From: Dryas octopetala
Lineage: Eukaryota > Streptophyta > Magnoliopsida > Rosales > Rosaceae
Direction: 5' to 3'
Assembly: GCA_963921425.1 (NCBI GenBank)
Contig: OY992836.1
Coordinates: forward strand, 5,719,825 to 5,783,824
Length of the DNA: 64,000 bases
Part shown: positions 24,101 to 38,200 of the stretch, piece after piece
Position numbering within the stretch: position 1 is the stretch's first letter
Layout: the number at the start of each line of letters is the position of its first letter
Program-made: the position numbers and the translations under genes
Notes under the pieces: generated by a model
What the model was told of the DNA's origin: nothing
Databases searched by the model: none
Seen by the model: only the letters and a program-made list of their open reading frames with translations

Positions 24101-25050
24101 ACTTAAGGACTGAATGTTGCTGATAAATAAGTTCTCCTAAACAGATAACCCCCGTAATGACACTACCTTCCCATCCGGAGTGAATTAACCTCATTTGAAG
24201 TTTGGAGAAATCCCACTCAATGGGACCCAAGGTGCTTAACCATTGAGTTCCTAGAACAATATCATAACCTTCAAGTGGGATTGGAATACCTTGAAGGTGG
24301 AGCTGAACGTTAGAACATCTACACGCACTGGCCAACCTTTCTCCTGATGCTACCATTACTTCCAGGCTGTTTAGTGAACTAGGTTGCACCAGCTTCTTTG
24401 CCACCCGCTGGCACACAAAGTTGTGTGTACTTCTAGAATCAATGAGTACACAAACTGGTTTGCTTCCCAAGCTTCCCATTACTCGCATAGTATCTGATGT
24501 GCGAGTTCCCGATATGGCATGCAGCGAGATTTCAGGTGTTGGATCTTCAATATCAGCATCGATCTCCATCTATTCATCACCATCGCTATTTTCTTGAGTA
24601 GCCTGAATTAAGAATAGCTTCTTGCAACGATGCCTTGGGACAAATCTTTCGTTGCAATGGAAGCATAAGCCCTTCTTTTTCCTCTCGTTCATTTCCCCTA
24701 TTGTCATATTCTTTACTGGTGACGTCAAAGTGTTGTTGACAACTGTACGGCCAAAGGGTAGACTATTGCTTGAAGTCACACTCTACCTTTTTCGTTGAGA
24801 CACTTCTTTGGCTTCGTAGAGTCGAGCTAAACCAATTGCAGAGGACAAAGTTCCAGGCCTTTCGGCTTGCACATCCATTCGAATGGTGTCTCGAAGCCCA
24901 CTAATAAAATTTGATAAATCAGTTGGGTCTGACTATCAGTTACCATAGCAAACAAAAAGCCCAGAATGAAAGATGGCTTTAAGCAACCCAAGCCGGATAG
25001 AGTAATTAACAAATTGAATAAATATTGAATTTTATTTGGGTTTGAAACCA

Positions 25051-26200
25051 ATAATAGAAGGGAAAAGAAAAGTGAATAATGAAAAGTTTATGGAAAAATG
25101 GGAGTAACTAATCGATATATGAATGGGATGAAGCTAGTGTAAAAGTTGTAGTTTGAATAAAATAATATGAAAAATATAAACAAGAGATACTGAAACTAGT
25201 TGTTGGGCCACAAAACGGGCCCGCAAGGACCATACAAGTTGGGAAAGAAATGTCATAAATCAATAATAAATTTAATAATGAGTCTTTTGAATGAGCTTGG
25301 ATACAAATAATGGCATGGATAAATTTAATATATTAGTTTAAAAAATTAATGAAAATATATGGTTGTAAATGAAAATTGAATGGGTTGTAATGAAAATTTT
25401 GAAAGTTGATTTAATAAAAAAAAGAAGAATACAAACATCATTTACTATTTTACTTACACTAGGTATTGAAACTGAATTTAAAAACAGAAGCTAATAATGG
25501 AAAAATGAGAAACTGTTGTGCAAGAGTTCCTATTGCATCAGTAGTTAAAGGCCATTTTTCTAGTAGTTAACCCAAGCTATCAAACTGAAAAATATAATTA
25601 ATTAATACTCCAAATTAACCTTGTTAGAAAAATCACATTTCTATCGCTTTATTACTAAAGCTGCTATTATCAATCTTAAATTTTAAAAACTGTATTATTC
25701 AGTATAAAATTTAAAATTTATGAGGACATTAATTTTCATAATATGCTTGGGAATCTGGAAATAGTTTTCCAAACATTTTTATACCAATCCATCTGGCATG
25801 CTGACTTGGCTAACCCACTTAAAATAATAAACAATGAAAACTCACAAAGAAAAAAATATACACATCTTTGTAATTTCCAATAATACTATCGTGCGTGCTC
25901 ATACGTTGATTTTATTTCTGTATTATAAAATGATCGTTTATTATAAACATTAAGTTTAACTGACGAGACTAATTTTGTTTTTGGCCAGGGACTGATGAGA
26001 CTAATGTAAATACAAACAATGATATACTTTACTGCCTTTTTTTTTTCCCCTTAGTTCTTTTTGATTGATTTCAATCTTTCATTTTTACAATGAAATTTGT
26101 AAAGTTTTCAATCGTAACATCGTTTCTTAATTGGGAAGCATATGATATCTGAAGGAGCTAGCTTGATTGCATTTAATAAGTCAATTAGCTTTATATGTTA
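25051..26200. other. AT-rich intergenic DNA between the gypsy fossil and transporter gene A
   Basis: No gene recognised. The right end is the native 3' flank of gene A; the segmental duplications begin at about 26201. Confidence 0.5.
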
Positions 26201-26220
26201 AACAAATTAACAACGGTGGT

Positions 26221-29200
26221 TCACTGATGGTCACCTCTGGTTCTTTCACCTTGATCTGCACCTTCCTTTTCAGCTTGAAGTGGTAAGCAAGCCTGATTTT
26301 TCATGTTCTCTTCTTTGCTTTTTCCCCACAAAACACTGTAAAGGCTCACCACCAACATGATCCCACCCAAAACACTGCGAAAAGAGTTACGTGATTAGGG
26401 CCTCCTCCATCCGAATGCAAACAAAATGTTCACATGGAACAAACTTAAGCCATATGTGCAAAAATGTAAAAGCGCATTCCGCCACAAGATTCAAAATAAA
26501 ATTACCCACATTTTCAAAAGAACATAGACCTATTAATTATATCTTTCAAGATATATGGTTCAATAACAAAATTGGGAACAAAAAAACGAAAAAAGTATTC
26601 ACCTTCCCAAAGTAATGGCCTCTCCTAAGAGAAATACTGAGCCAATAATTGTGATGATCAGATTTAGAGGTTGTGACATGGCTTGGAAAACAGGACCCTT
26701 CTTTTCGATCACATATGTTTGCAAGTAGTATGAAACACTGGTCACCATGATTCCCTGATCATAGGTTGCAATTTACTTGACTTTTAGTATAAGCATGCTA
26801 GAAAGAATTAATGATGAAAAATGTGAGAAGTGAACTTCTATATATATATGCATGAGTGCAAATAATTAACACTGCTCCTTAGAAATCACCCATCCACTAA
26901 ACTTAAGCCTACGTACTCCCTGTAATGGTGCTTTTAGCATCAACACTATGGTGATCCACTCTCAGCATGGAATCCTGTATGAGAATTTTTTATGCCAATA
27001 TGCAAAAAGATTTTTTAATTAGACGGGATCCTATACGGAAATCTGAGTCCTATAAAAGAATCTTTTATGCATGAAAAACTTCTTGTATAGAATTGACATA
27101 AAAGATTCTCGTATAGGATTCCGTCTACACTAGATATGAGTATAAAGATTTACTAACCTTACTGGACATTAGAAATAAAAAAAGGGAGATACGTACTAAA
27201 ATTGGATCAAAAACTCATCAAAATCTAATTAACATGAAATCTAAGAACCCGACTTAAATTGACATTATATATAGATATATATATTCTATCTTTGGTTTTC
27301 GATCTCTTTGGTTGATCCTCTGCAGTTAGGAGAAAAAAACTAATATAGCATAGCAGCTAGCTTATAACATAATTAGTTTTCTTACACAGTAAGCTACTGC
27401 AAGTAACTCCATGTTCCAGCCCAGCTTCCACTGACTAGGATTTCTTTCAAAAGCGATAGCAACAACAAATGATTGAACCGCACTTGACAGGCACTGTAGA
27501 CTTGTGAAGCATAGCTTTGCTGGGTACTTTTTCAGAAGTTGGGCCTATTTTCAATAAACATGCAAATGGTAATAGACATTACATACAAACATATTATATT
27601 ATATTATATATATGTTTTTTTATTTAAATATAGAAATAATAAAAGAATATTTAGTAAGCCATTTGACAGAGGAAATTACTTCTTCCTTTTTGTTCTATAG
27701 AAGTAGGATTGAAATCAAAGAGCAAGTACCTGAAGTACAAGCCACAAACTCCAACAGATAATAGAAATGAACAAGAGAAAACAACCGATGATCCATCTTG
27801 GTTGAGAATTGGATGCATGATGAGGCTGATGGTGTTGAGTGTTATGATACTCCAAAGGGTAATGATGGAGAAAGGGTTTGAAGTGGGGGCCCTTGTAAAA
27901 GACAAGGGTGGTCACACCTGTCATGGACAATACAAGACCTGCAACTTTTGCAATCCCTGCTCTTGTCCTTAAATCCACCTTCTCCATCCTGCATTTATTA
28001 ATTGTAACAATATATGCCATAAATACGGATACTTAAATTTATAATCAATTATCGACAATGAATGATTATCAGAAAAAAAAAAAAAAAAAAAGTATCAATA
28101 ATCAATTGAAGCTGAACAGAGTACTCAATAATTGAACACAAAGAAAGTTCGCTGCTGAGTGCTGGCTAGTTTCTAATTTTTATATATGATATGTTGCTGG
28201 ACCCTTTTGATGCTGCCCCATTTAAAGGATGCTATATTAATGTAGAATCCTCTTTGTCCAAAAAAGTTGGATTGGAATTATCTGCTGTGCTTGGTTTTAC
28301 ATTCACTACTACAAAAATTCATATTTTTGGCGGACAATGTTGGCGGATTAGAGTTGTCCGCCACGAATACTTAAGAATTCCTGGCGGAAGATATTATCCG
28401 CCAGGATTGATAAATACTGGCGGTCTAATCCGCCAGAATTGATCAATCCTGACGGATAAATCCGCCAGGAGTAAGTGAGAGAAAAACTCCCGCGCCTCAC
28501 TCAATCCTGGCGGATTGGGCCGCCAGTATTGATCAATGCTGGCGAATTAGACCGCCAGGATCGATAAGTCCTGGCGGTCCAATCCGCCAGGATTGAGTGA
28601 GAGGGAAAATTCCCGCGCTATCTCAATCCTGGTGGATTAGACCGCAAGAATCAATTAATCCTGGCGGTTCAAACTGCCAGGATTGAGTGCTTAACCTAAT
28701 CCGCCCTCTTTCTTCTTCTCCTTTCTTTTCTCTTCTTCCTAGCGCCGCATCTTCCTCCTTCTCTTCTTCCTCGCGCCGATTCCTTCTTTTTCCTCCATCT
28801 TCTCCATCTTTCTTCTTCCTCCTCATCGCTGCCACCACTGCGCTCGGCTCAGGCTCCACCACCACGCTCGCCACCAAGCTCCGGTAATCTCTCTCTCTCT
28901 CTCTTATTTCTGATTTTATTTTTCAGATTTTGTTAAGTTTTTTTCTGATTTTGTTTTATAATTTGTTAGGTTTATCCAAATCTTCTCCAATTTCTTGTCT
29001 CAGAGGCCAAGATCCACTTCATTCTTGAATTCTTTGGGGGTACGCCGAATTTGATTTTTGTATATGTTAGATTATATTTAATTTTTGTATTTGTATGTCC
29101 ATTTTCATTATTGCTATATATGTGATTTTTTGTGTTTTTTTTTTTTTTGCAGGCCAATTAAGTGGTGATTTTGGTGCAGCAAGATTTAAGTGTTGATTTT

Positions 29201-32200
29201 GATTTTACAACAAAGTTTTTCTATGACTAGCTTGGATATTTTTTTTTATATGTTGATGTGTTGAAATATGTTAATATATGTTAGATATGTTAAAAATTAT
29301 ATATCCTTGATTTAATTGATATATATATATATATGTATATGTTACATTTGTGTTCATTTTTTGCATTGTATGTTAATGTTAATATATTATTGGGGTAGTA
29401 TGAATAATATTAATTATGTAGCTAACATACAATTATTAGGGTAGTATATATGAAAAATGTTAGTATTATGTTATTGTTCATGTATCAATGTTAAAAATAA
29501 AAATAATAGGAGAAATAAAAAAATGAAAATTTTTGGTTAAATAGATAAATAAAAAATATAACATATTAGTGAACTTAATTTATTCATTTGTTCTATTTCA
29601 AATTAAAAATAAAATTGACTGAAAATTTTTAAAAATTTGGGTTAATTAGATAAATAAATATAGAACAACTTATTTGTGGATATAATTTATTTGTTACAGT
29701 TCAAATAAAAAAAAATGGTTAAGTAGATTAACAAACATACAACTTATTTGTGAATATTTTGTAAATTTAATTTATTTGTTTGACATATATAAATAATCAT
29801 AAATTGTTATTGAATATTTTTTGAATTTAATCTAATAGGTATGAATAGGTACGCCTACATGATAGGGATTGAAAGATTGTAGGCGTCAGGGTCTAGAGTT
29901 TTCATCTAAGAGGTAAAGCATGGATAGGACTTGGTTGACGATACCGCGACAGTTAGAGGCATACGTAGATGGAATTAATTTGTTTTTGGATCAAGCGGCT
30001 GCGAATGGTGTTGGGCCAGATAAATTCAAATGTCCGTGTAAAAAATGTTGCAATAAATATATTTTTGGAAGACAAACTATTGTGGATCATCTTGTTTGGC
30101 ATGATATGGATAAAGATTACAAAAAAGCTTGGTGGCGGCATCATGGGGAGCCTAATATTGGAGAGCCAAATTTAAGGGAGATAGAAGATGACGTAGGAGG
30201 AGAGATGGATGGTATGCATGATTTTCTTAATGACATATTTGTTCAACCAGTAACGGAAGAAGAGGTTGGGTCATCGACACAACCTACTATTGTGGATGGG
30301 CGTCCAGCAGAGGCCGAAAGTTTTTTCAAGTTGCTTGAAGAGGCAGATCAAGAGTTGTATCCTGGTTGTAAAGAGTTTAAGAAATTGGAGGCCGTTGTAA
30401 GATTGTACCAGATCAAGTGTTTAGGGAGTTTGCCAGACAGTTTATTCACTACGTTACTAGAGTTGGTTAAAAGAATGTTGCCTGATGGAGATTGTTTGCC
30501 TGACTCGTGTTATAAGGCAAAGAAACTTATAAATGGGTTGGGTCTCACATATAAGAAGATTGATGCATGTTCTAATGATTGCATGATATATTGGAAAGAC
30601 ACCTCAAAATTGACTGCATGTTCGGTTTGTGGCAAATCAAGATATAAAGATAACAAAAGGAGATGATACTTCTAGAAAGAAAGTCTCAGCTAAGGTTATG
30701 TGGTACTTTCCTTTAAAATCGAGATTGAAGAGGTTTTATATGTCGAAGCATATTGTTGAACATATGAGGTGACATGCAATTGAATGTCCCAAAGATGGGT
30801 TTATGAGGCATCCGTCAGATTCTCCAGCATGGAAGCATTTAGATAATTTGTACCCCGACTTTGCGTCAGAAATTCGAAATGTGCGTTTAGGGCTGGCAAG
30901 TGATGGATTTAATCCTTTTGGCCATATGAGCAATGCCCATAGCACATGGCCTGTGGTGCTTTCTGTTTACAATTTGCCTCCATGGATGTGTATGAAGCAA
31001 CCAAATTTATTATTGTCCTTGTTGATTCCAGGACCGAGAAGTCCTGGAAATGACATCGATGTGTATTTGCGATCATTAATTGATGAGTTGAATGAGTTGT
31101 GGGAGGTTGGCACTACCACGTATGATGTATTTTCAAACCAAACTTTTACGATGAAGGCTGCTGTGTTATGGACCATTAGTGATTTTCCAGCTTATGGAAT
31201 GTTGTCTGGATGGAGTACGAAGGGATATAAAGCATGTCCACATTGCATAGATGATAATGTATCTGAACATTTGCCTGTGAGTCGTAAGATTTGTTATTTG
31301 GGGCATCGAAGATTTTTACCAATTGGGCATAGGTTTCGAAGGGAACAAGCAGCATTTAATGGTCATCGAGAAGATCGTCAGGCACCAAGACAGTTGAATG
31401 GGTTACAATGTCTTGAACAACTATCTAGTTTGAGGTTTACTTTTGGAAAGTATGACCAAAATGCTCATGTTGGACAAAGAAGACGAAGGCCTTCAATTTC
31501 TAGAAGTAATAACGGTCAGTGGAGAAAGAAAAGCATATTTTTTGAACTACTCTATTGGAGGCATCTTTTGATCAGACACAATCTCGATGTCATGCATATT
31601 GAAAAGAATGTATGTGATAATGTGGTTGGAACATTGTTGGATATTGCGAAGAGGACGAAGGATGGATTGGCTGCACGTGCAGATCTTGAAGTCTTGAATA
31701 TAAGACATAGTCAACACCCTCGTAGAGAAGAAGATAAAACATTTTTGCCCCCGGCAATATTCACATTGAGCAAAGAAGAAAAAACCTCATTTTGCAAAGT
31801 GTTGTCTACTATTCGGGTTCCTGATGGATATTCAGCAAATTTGTCTCGATGTGTGAATGTGAATGAGAGAAAAATAAATGGGTTGAAAAGTCACGATTGC
31901 CATGTTTTAATGCAACAATTACTCCCGCTTGCGATACGTGGTGTGTTACCCAAATCTGTCACTATGATTTTACTAGAGTTGAGTGCTATCTTTAGACAGT
32001 TGTGTAGCAAGAAGGAAACTGAGGCAGCATTCAATCAACTAAACTCTAGAATTGCATTGACCTTATGTCAGATGGAGAAGATTTTCCCTCCTTCATTTTT
32101 TGATATCATGGTGCATCTTCCAATTCACTTGGCAAATGAAGCTGCTATTGCAGGACCAGTTCAATATAGATGGATGTATCCTATTGAACGGTAATGGTCA

Positions 32201-35200
32201 TTTCCTTATGCTTAATTTGCATTAATTTTAGTTTTGATTCTCTAATATTTTTCTTCATGTTAAATATTGAAGGTATTTGCAAAAACTGAAGCGGTATGTG
32301 CGAAATAAGAGTCGTCCTGAAGGTTCTATTGCTGAAGGGTATTTGGTTGATGAAGGTTTATCTTTCTGTTCCATGTACCTTAGAGATGTTGATACTCGTC
32401 GTAATCGTAAAGGTCGAAATGCAGATGGTATTGGACGTGGAATATGTGGGGGGTTATCAATTTTTGACTCCACAGGCCAATATTTAGGTTCAAGTGAAAA
32501 TGTGGAGCTTGATCTAAATGATAGGAATCGATGCCACAGATACATTCTTGATAATTGTGATGAAGTAATCCCTTTTAAAAGGCAACATGAGGACTTTTTG
32601 AGAGATAAACATCGAAGGGAAAGGTTCACTAGGCGACAAATCATGGAAATAAGCAAGTAGGAATTTCCTGAATGGTTTAAGAAACATGTAAGAATTCAAT
32701 TACTAAGTTTCTAAATCATGTCGTTAATATTAATTTTTACCTAATGTTTCTACATCATTTTTTTCACAAATTAATGCAAGGCTTTATGCTAATGATCCAT
32801 TAATATCCGATGACTTGCATTGGCTTGCTATCCTCCTCGCACACTTGTGACGAAATACAAAAGCCACGCTATTAATGGTTTTAGATTTCGAATAAAATCG
32901 GTGGATGATAAGCATAAGAATCAGAATTGTGGTGTATTTGTACCTGCAAATATTCCGGGTGGTGTTGGGCAAGTTAATTGCTATGGTGTTGTCACAGATA
33001 TGTTTCTGGTTAGATATTGTGGTCCTACCGAGGCAGAAGATATGGGTCGTTGTGTGATGTTGTTTAAGTGTGATTGGGTTGATAGTGGAAGTCCTAGGGG
33101 TATGAAGACAGATCAATATGGTTTTACTTTGGTGAACTTCAATCGATTGGGATTTAGGGATGACCCTTTCATACTAGCTTCACAAGCAATGCAAGTATTT
33201 TATGTTGCAGATTTGATTGAAACAGATTGGCATGTAGTGGTCCGAACGCATCCGAGGGATTTTTTTGATGTATTAGAGGATAAAGATACAATTGATGATT
33301 ATGCCATACCAAATCTGGATGATCAGGTACTTGACAATGAAGATATGCAAACAAGGGTTGGCGTGGAAGAGACACCTTTTGATGAAACATTACCTTTGTC
33401 CACTGAATTGGTTAATTCAATTGCTGACGATGAGCTTGATGATGATATGGATGCTTAAATTAATTTTTTTTTTTTTTGGTGTTGTTTTGTAATTGAGAAC
33501 TCTTATGTAATATTTTTTTATTAGTGAATTTTTTTTGTGCTGGACTAGGTCCCGTGGTTTTTACCATTCGAGGGTTTTCCACGTTAAAATATATTTGTGT
33601 GTTTATATATTGGTTTTATAGCAATTTAATTTAATTTAATTAATTAATATTTATGTAGTATGTATTTGGTGGTGTGTATATATATATATGGTTAATTATA
33701 ATTTATTTAGATGAGTGATAATGAAGAACATATGGACGAGCACCACGACGAGCAGGTTGAGACTAGTTCAAATGGTAAGCTATAGTTTGTTTATATAAAG
33801 TTTTTATTTATTCTATTATTTACAATATTTTTGTCATTCATATATATTAATTTGGATTAATATGTAGCAATGCCTCAAAGGAGAATACGTGGTCCCGGAA
33901 AGATTAAGTGGGCTGGTAAAGATCATAGGGGGAAATAGTATTGTGAATTCAGTTCGAGCGGGAAGTGTATTTCTCAAAACAGTATAGAGTTTTCGAAGTT
34001 TATATCTTCTGAAGTAAAAGATCCCAATAATGTTCCTCTAGTGCATGATTGGAGATTGGTTGATGAAGAAACAAAGAACACTTTGTGGGACAGAATACGG
34101 GTATCAATTTATTTTTTTAAAATGATATTAAAAGTAAAATGCCTGTAAATATTTTCTTGGCAAATGTTTTTTTTTTAATCTTTTATGGATGTAGGGCACT
34201 ATCACTTTTCGTGATGAGGATTTGGTAAAAATGCCCGTGATTAAGACCATGACTTTGCACATTGCTGAACATGCTTACAAAGAATACAGAGCATATTTGA
34301 AAGGGAAGTACTACACTGGCAGGACAGGTCAGCGGCGGCTGAGATGTCCCAATAATGTAGATCCTGTGCAGTGGGCGAAGATGGTGGAACATTGGGCTAA
34401 CCCAAAAACTCAGGTGACAACCTTTAATCAAATATTTCATAACACTAGTATGTGCAATTATAACTAATTTATATTTTGTTTGACCTTTTAGGAGATAGCT
34501 GTGAAAAATAAAGCTAATTGTTCTCAACAAACGATGAGCCATACATCAGGATCGTGGACATTTGAACGTCTTCATGAAGATTATGTGAGTATAGTTAATT
34601 TTTTTCATCTTATTGAGTTACAATTTTATTTAATTAGGGCATAGAAATATATTCTAAATTATTTTTTTAAATGGTTTAAATTTTTAGAAGAAGAAGCATG
34701 GAGTTGAACCCGATCCTGTTACTTTTTTTCGTGTCACCCACACGCGTAAAGATAATAGTTGGATTGATGTGCCATTGGAGGAGAGAGGGGTAAATATTAT
34801 ACCAGTTTTTTTTTTTTTTTTTTTTTCCATAATGTGTATTTTATGTTCTTAAATTTTACTTACAAATTTATTTAAATATTTGTTTATTAGATGTCCATGG
34901 AGAATTCTGTTGACTCACGGGTTGAGTCTGGAGCGGATGACACTTCTGAACTTCGCACAGAAGTGTATGTTGAGGAGATGGGTCCTGAGAGGAAAAATAG
35001 GGTTTGGCTCTATGGACATGGGGTGACACCTGAAATGGTGCCTTATGCTAGGGCTCAATCTAGTACTTCTTCTCGGAGATCATCGAAGACAAGAGAAGCT
35101 CTTTTGGAGGCACAGTGCCTCGAATGGCAGAAGAAGCAGGAGGCTATGCAGGCTAAGCAGGATGCCCAAGATGAGGCAATTGAGCTGTTAAAGGCTCAGC

Positions 35201-38200
35201 TACAGCAGCAGCAGCAATTGCAGCAGCAACAGTGGATGATGTTTATGCAGCAGCAACAGTAAGGGATGATGCAGACACACCTGCAGAGCTCGCATCCACA
35301 ACAGCCTTCTGGCCAGAGTCAGCCTCCACATTCTCCCTATGGAATGTTCTCGATGCATCCAATGTACCAGATGCCGTTTATGCCTCAGTCACCTTTGCAA
35401 ATGCCTATGTATCGACCAGAGGTACCTTCTCAGCCATCTCCTGGTGGGTCACATCATTCTACAGGTGTTGGATTTTCCGGATTGCTTTCCGGTAATTTAG
35501 GTGATGAAGAATTTATGAGACAGTTTGGTCCACAGGGAGGATCAGGGTCACATTCAGCTTCGGGTTTGGGTTCTGCTGCGGGACTTGAGTAGATTATTTT
35601 TGTTTGCCTATTTTATTTTATCTTTATTGATAGAACAATATTATTTGACATGTATTATTAATTGAAAGATTTTATGTTTATTAGTGTATAATTATTATTG
35701 GAAATGTTTTATATTAATTATTTCAAATATAATTTCATTAATTTTTTTTTATATATATTCAATAATTCTGGCGGTTGTATTCGTCAGGAAAGGATTTTTA
35801 ATATATTTTATTACTTTTCCTGGCGGATACACGATCAATGCCGGCGGTTATATCCGCCAAGAATTATTGTTTTAATATATTTTATTACTTTTCCTGGCGG
35901 ATACACAATCAATGCCGGCGGTTATATCCGCTAGGAAAGTAATTTTTAATATATTCTATTTCTTTTCCTGGCGGATATACTATCAATGCCGGCGGTTATA
36001 TCCGCCAGGAAAATAAATTTTAATATATTCTATTTCTTTTTCTGGCGGATATACTATCAATGCCGGCGGTTATATCCGCCAGGAATTAGTTAATTCCGGC
36101 GGTTATATCCACCAGGACTTAGTTAATGCCGGCGGATATATCCGCCACGACTCAGTTAATTCCGGCGGATATATCCGCCACGACTTAGTTAATGCCGGCG
36201 GATATATCCGCCAGAAAAAGTTTAATGCCTTGTTAGCGTAAAATAGTATTCCTGACGGATTTAGACAGCTGTCCGCCAGGAAAAGTGTTTTGCCTGCGGT
36301 TTTAATGCTGGCGGAAACTCTATCCGCCACTGCTTGATATTCCTAGTGGATTTAACTATTTTTCCGCCAGAAAATTGTTTTTCCTGGCGATTTAATTCCG
36401 CCAGGAATAAATGCTTTTGTAGTAGTGATCTTAATACAAATGTAAAGATTATAAATATGTGGCATAAATTCAATTTAGGCACATAACTATGTATGTCATT
36501 TCAACGAAGTCTACAAACTCTAAAATATTTTAAATATACACTCGATTTATTATCTAAATTGAAAAATGGACTTCCGTCTATTGATTTGTTGAGAGATCAG
36601 TTAAATATCAACTTGGCTTTTGCTGACGGGAATTAATTGGGGACGTGGCGCCAACTCAGCATACCTTTCCCGCTAAATAAGCGACACATGTCCACCTGAA
36701 ACGGGCTCACACACCCATCATCTTTTTCTCTCTCGTCGAACGCTCTCTTGACCATTTAGTCTCCCAAAAACATCACGTTTTCCCCCAAATTCGAATATAA
36801 TCCCTCACCTGTGTTCGACGAGCGAGAAATAGATGATGGGTTTGTGAGCCCGTGTCAGAAGTTAGGTGGACATGTGTCGCCGTTTCGCTTATTTGGCAAG
36901 AAAGGTTTGCTGAGATGGCGCCACGTCGCCAAGTAATCCCGGTCAGCAAAAGCCAATCTGGCATTTAACTGATCTCTCAACGAATCAATATATGGACAGA
37001 AGTTTATTTTTCAATTTAGATAGTAGATCGGGTGTATATTTGAAATATTTTAAAGTTCGTGGACCCCGTTGAAATTACATAAATAGTTATGTGTCTAAAC
37101 TGAATTTATGCCTAAATATATTGATGTAACCCACATGAATTCACATTCTCTATTTGTTTTTTATTTAATAGTTATTCTTCACTGTTAGTCTTAGTCATAT
37201 ATTTATTATCCAAGTTAAGGTAGAAAGTGAAAAAATGAATTAAATAGATTCATAATAGGGTTGTGAATAGAGTTATATAAATCCGTGGATTTATATTGCA
37301 CAGCTAGGATAACAAGTAAAAACAAGACCAGCAGATAATCCAAATTTAACCCACACACTTGAAAAGTGTTATGAATCCATTTTTTTTTTCACTTGCACAC
37401 CTTTAGATTTATAGTATATAGTTTAAATTAAAATTTAAACAAAAACAAGCAGAGAATATAAAACCCCAAAATTCACCTCAGCTGCAGTATATTTTTCATT
37501 TTCTTTTGGGTTCGATACCATAGTTCATCACTAGTAAGTTGCAATATATTCTCTCCATCTGTTTCAATAAATAAATATGCATATAATATATATATATATA
37601 TATTAACTTACTAACTAGTTAGTTTTAGAACATTTATATATATATAATCTCTATTAATTCTCATTGGGTTAGAAATCACAGGCATGTCTTACCTCCTCTG
37701 ACTTTTAGGTAATTGATCCAAACTTCAAATTAAGGCCACAGTACCCAAAATATCTCCTATCCCTTCCTTCTTACACATATATATATATATATATTTCATT
37801 AAGAGATTCCTCAAATAATTTTATTTAAGAGATCACTCATGTGTTCATTTTATATAGTATTTCAACGATTCGAACCGTCTATTTTTTAGATCTATATTTA
37901 AAGATCATCATTGTAAAAAATTAGACAAATCGAAAAACATTAAGCTATCAAACTTTGATCAAATAAATAGATGAACAAAATATTTTCGATAAATACTTGA
38001 AATTGTGACCATTTAATCAATGGTCAAATGGTTTCCGATTAACCTAACTTTTTACAAGAACGATTCTTCAATGTAGACCAAAAAAATAAACAGTTTCGAT
38101 TGTCAAAATACAATGTGGAGTGTACCCTACAAGAGATCCCTTAAATAAGCTTATTTAAGGGCTCCCTCAATAGAAGCCTATATATATATGTATATTTTTT

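Larger units (their letters stand above)
16900..25050 (-). mobile_element. Broken Ty3/gypsy chromovirus (LTR retrotransposon fossil) with nested LINE
   Basis: Minus-strand element. In its own 5'-3' order the parts are: a CCHC zinc-knuckle end of gag (about 24.6-24.8 kb), an aspartic protease region (about 24.1-24.55 kb), reverse transcriptase with the FFDDILVYS motif and RNase H (about 22.75-24.05 kb), integrase with its HEGYHK zinc-binding end and catalytic core (about 21.6-22.6 kb), and a C-terminal chromodomain (LVHWRGLSPVEATWE, about 21.2-21.35 kb). The chromodomain places it among the chromoviruses. A purine-rich tract (minus strand, about 21160-21180) is followed by an LTR starting TGTTACGTGCG. 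That LTR is split by the LINE and continues at about 16900-17159. The gag-proximal part and the other LTR are not seen, so the copy is truncated. It is broken in several places (roughly ten) and looks old. The left limit of the LTR is approximate. Confidence 0.82.
28304..36427 (+). mobile_element. Near-complete CACTA/EnSpm element in intron 3 of gene A
   Basis: Both ends carry the inverted repeat CACTACTACAAAA (28304 rightwards; right end TTTTGTAGTAGTG at 36427). Dense GGCGGAT/ATCCGCC subterminal repeats follow at each side. It carries the two usual genes in plus orientation, TNPD-like (29920-33458) and TNPA-like (33711-35592). Genes B and C show the uninterrupted site (TTTTACATTCTTAATAC at about 44334 and 53472). 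The left flank is ATT and the right ATC, so the expected 3-bp duplication is imperfect by one base. It lies antisense to the host transporter. Both transposon genes are interrupted, so this copy is probably not self-mobile. Confidence 0.95.

Noticed and set aside
27709-27972. Open frame antisense to exon 4 of gene A (also 43745-44008 and 52883-53146)
   Set aside because: It is a shadow of the real transporter exon, which has matching splice sites and family motifs on the other strand.
35765-36240. Regularly spaced direct repeats resembling a CRISPR array
   Set aside because: The units are the GGCGGAT/ATCCGCC subterminal repeats of the CACTA element, spacers are themselves repeated, and the genome is eukaryotic.
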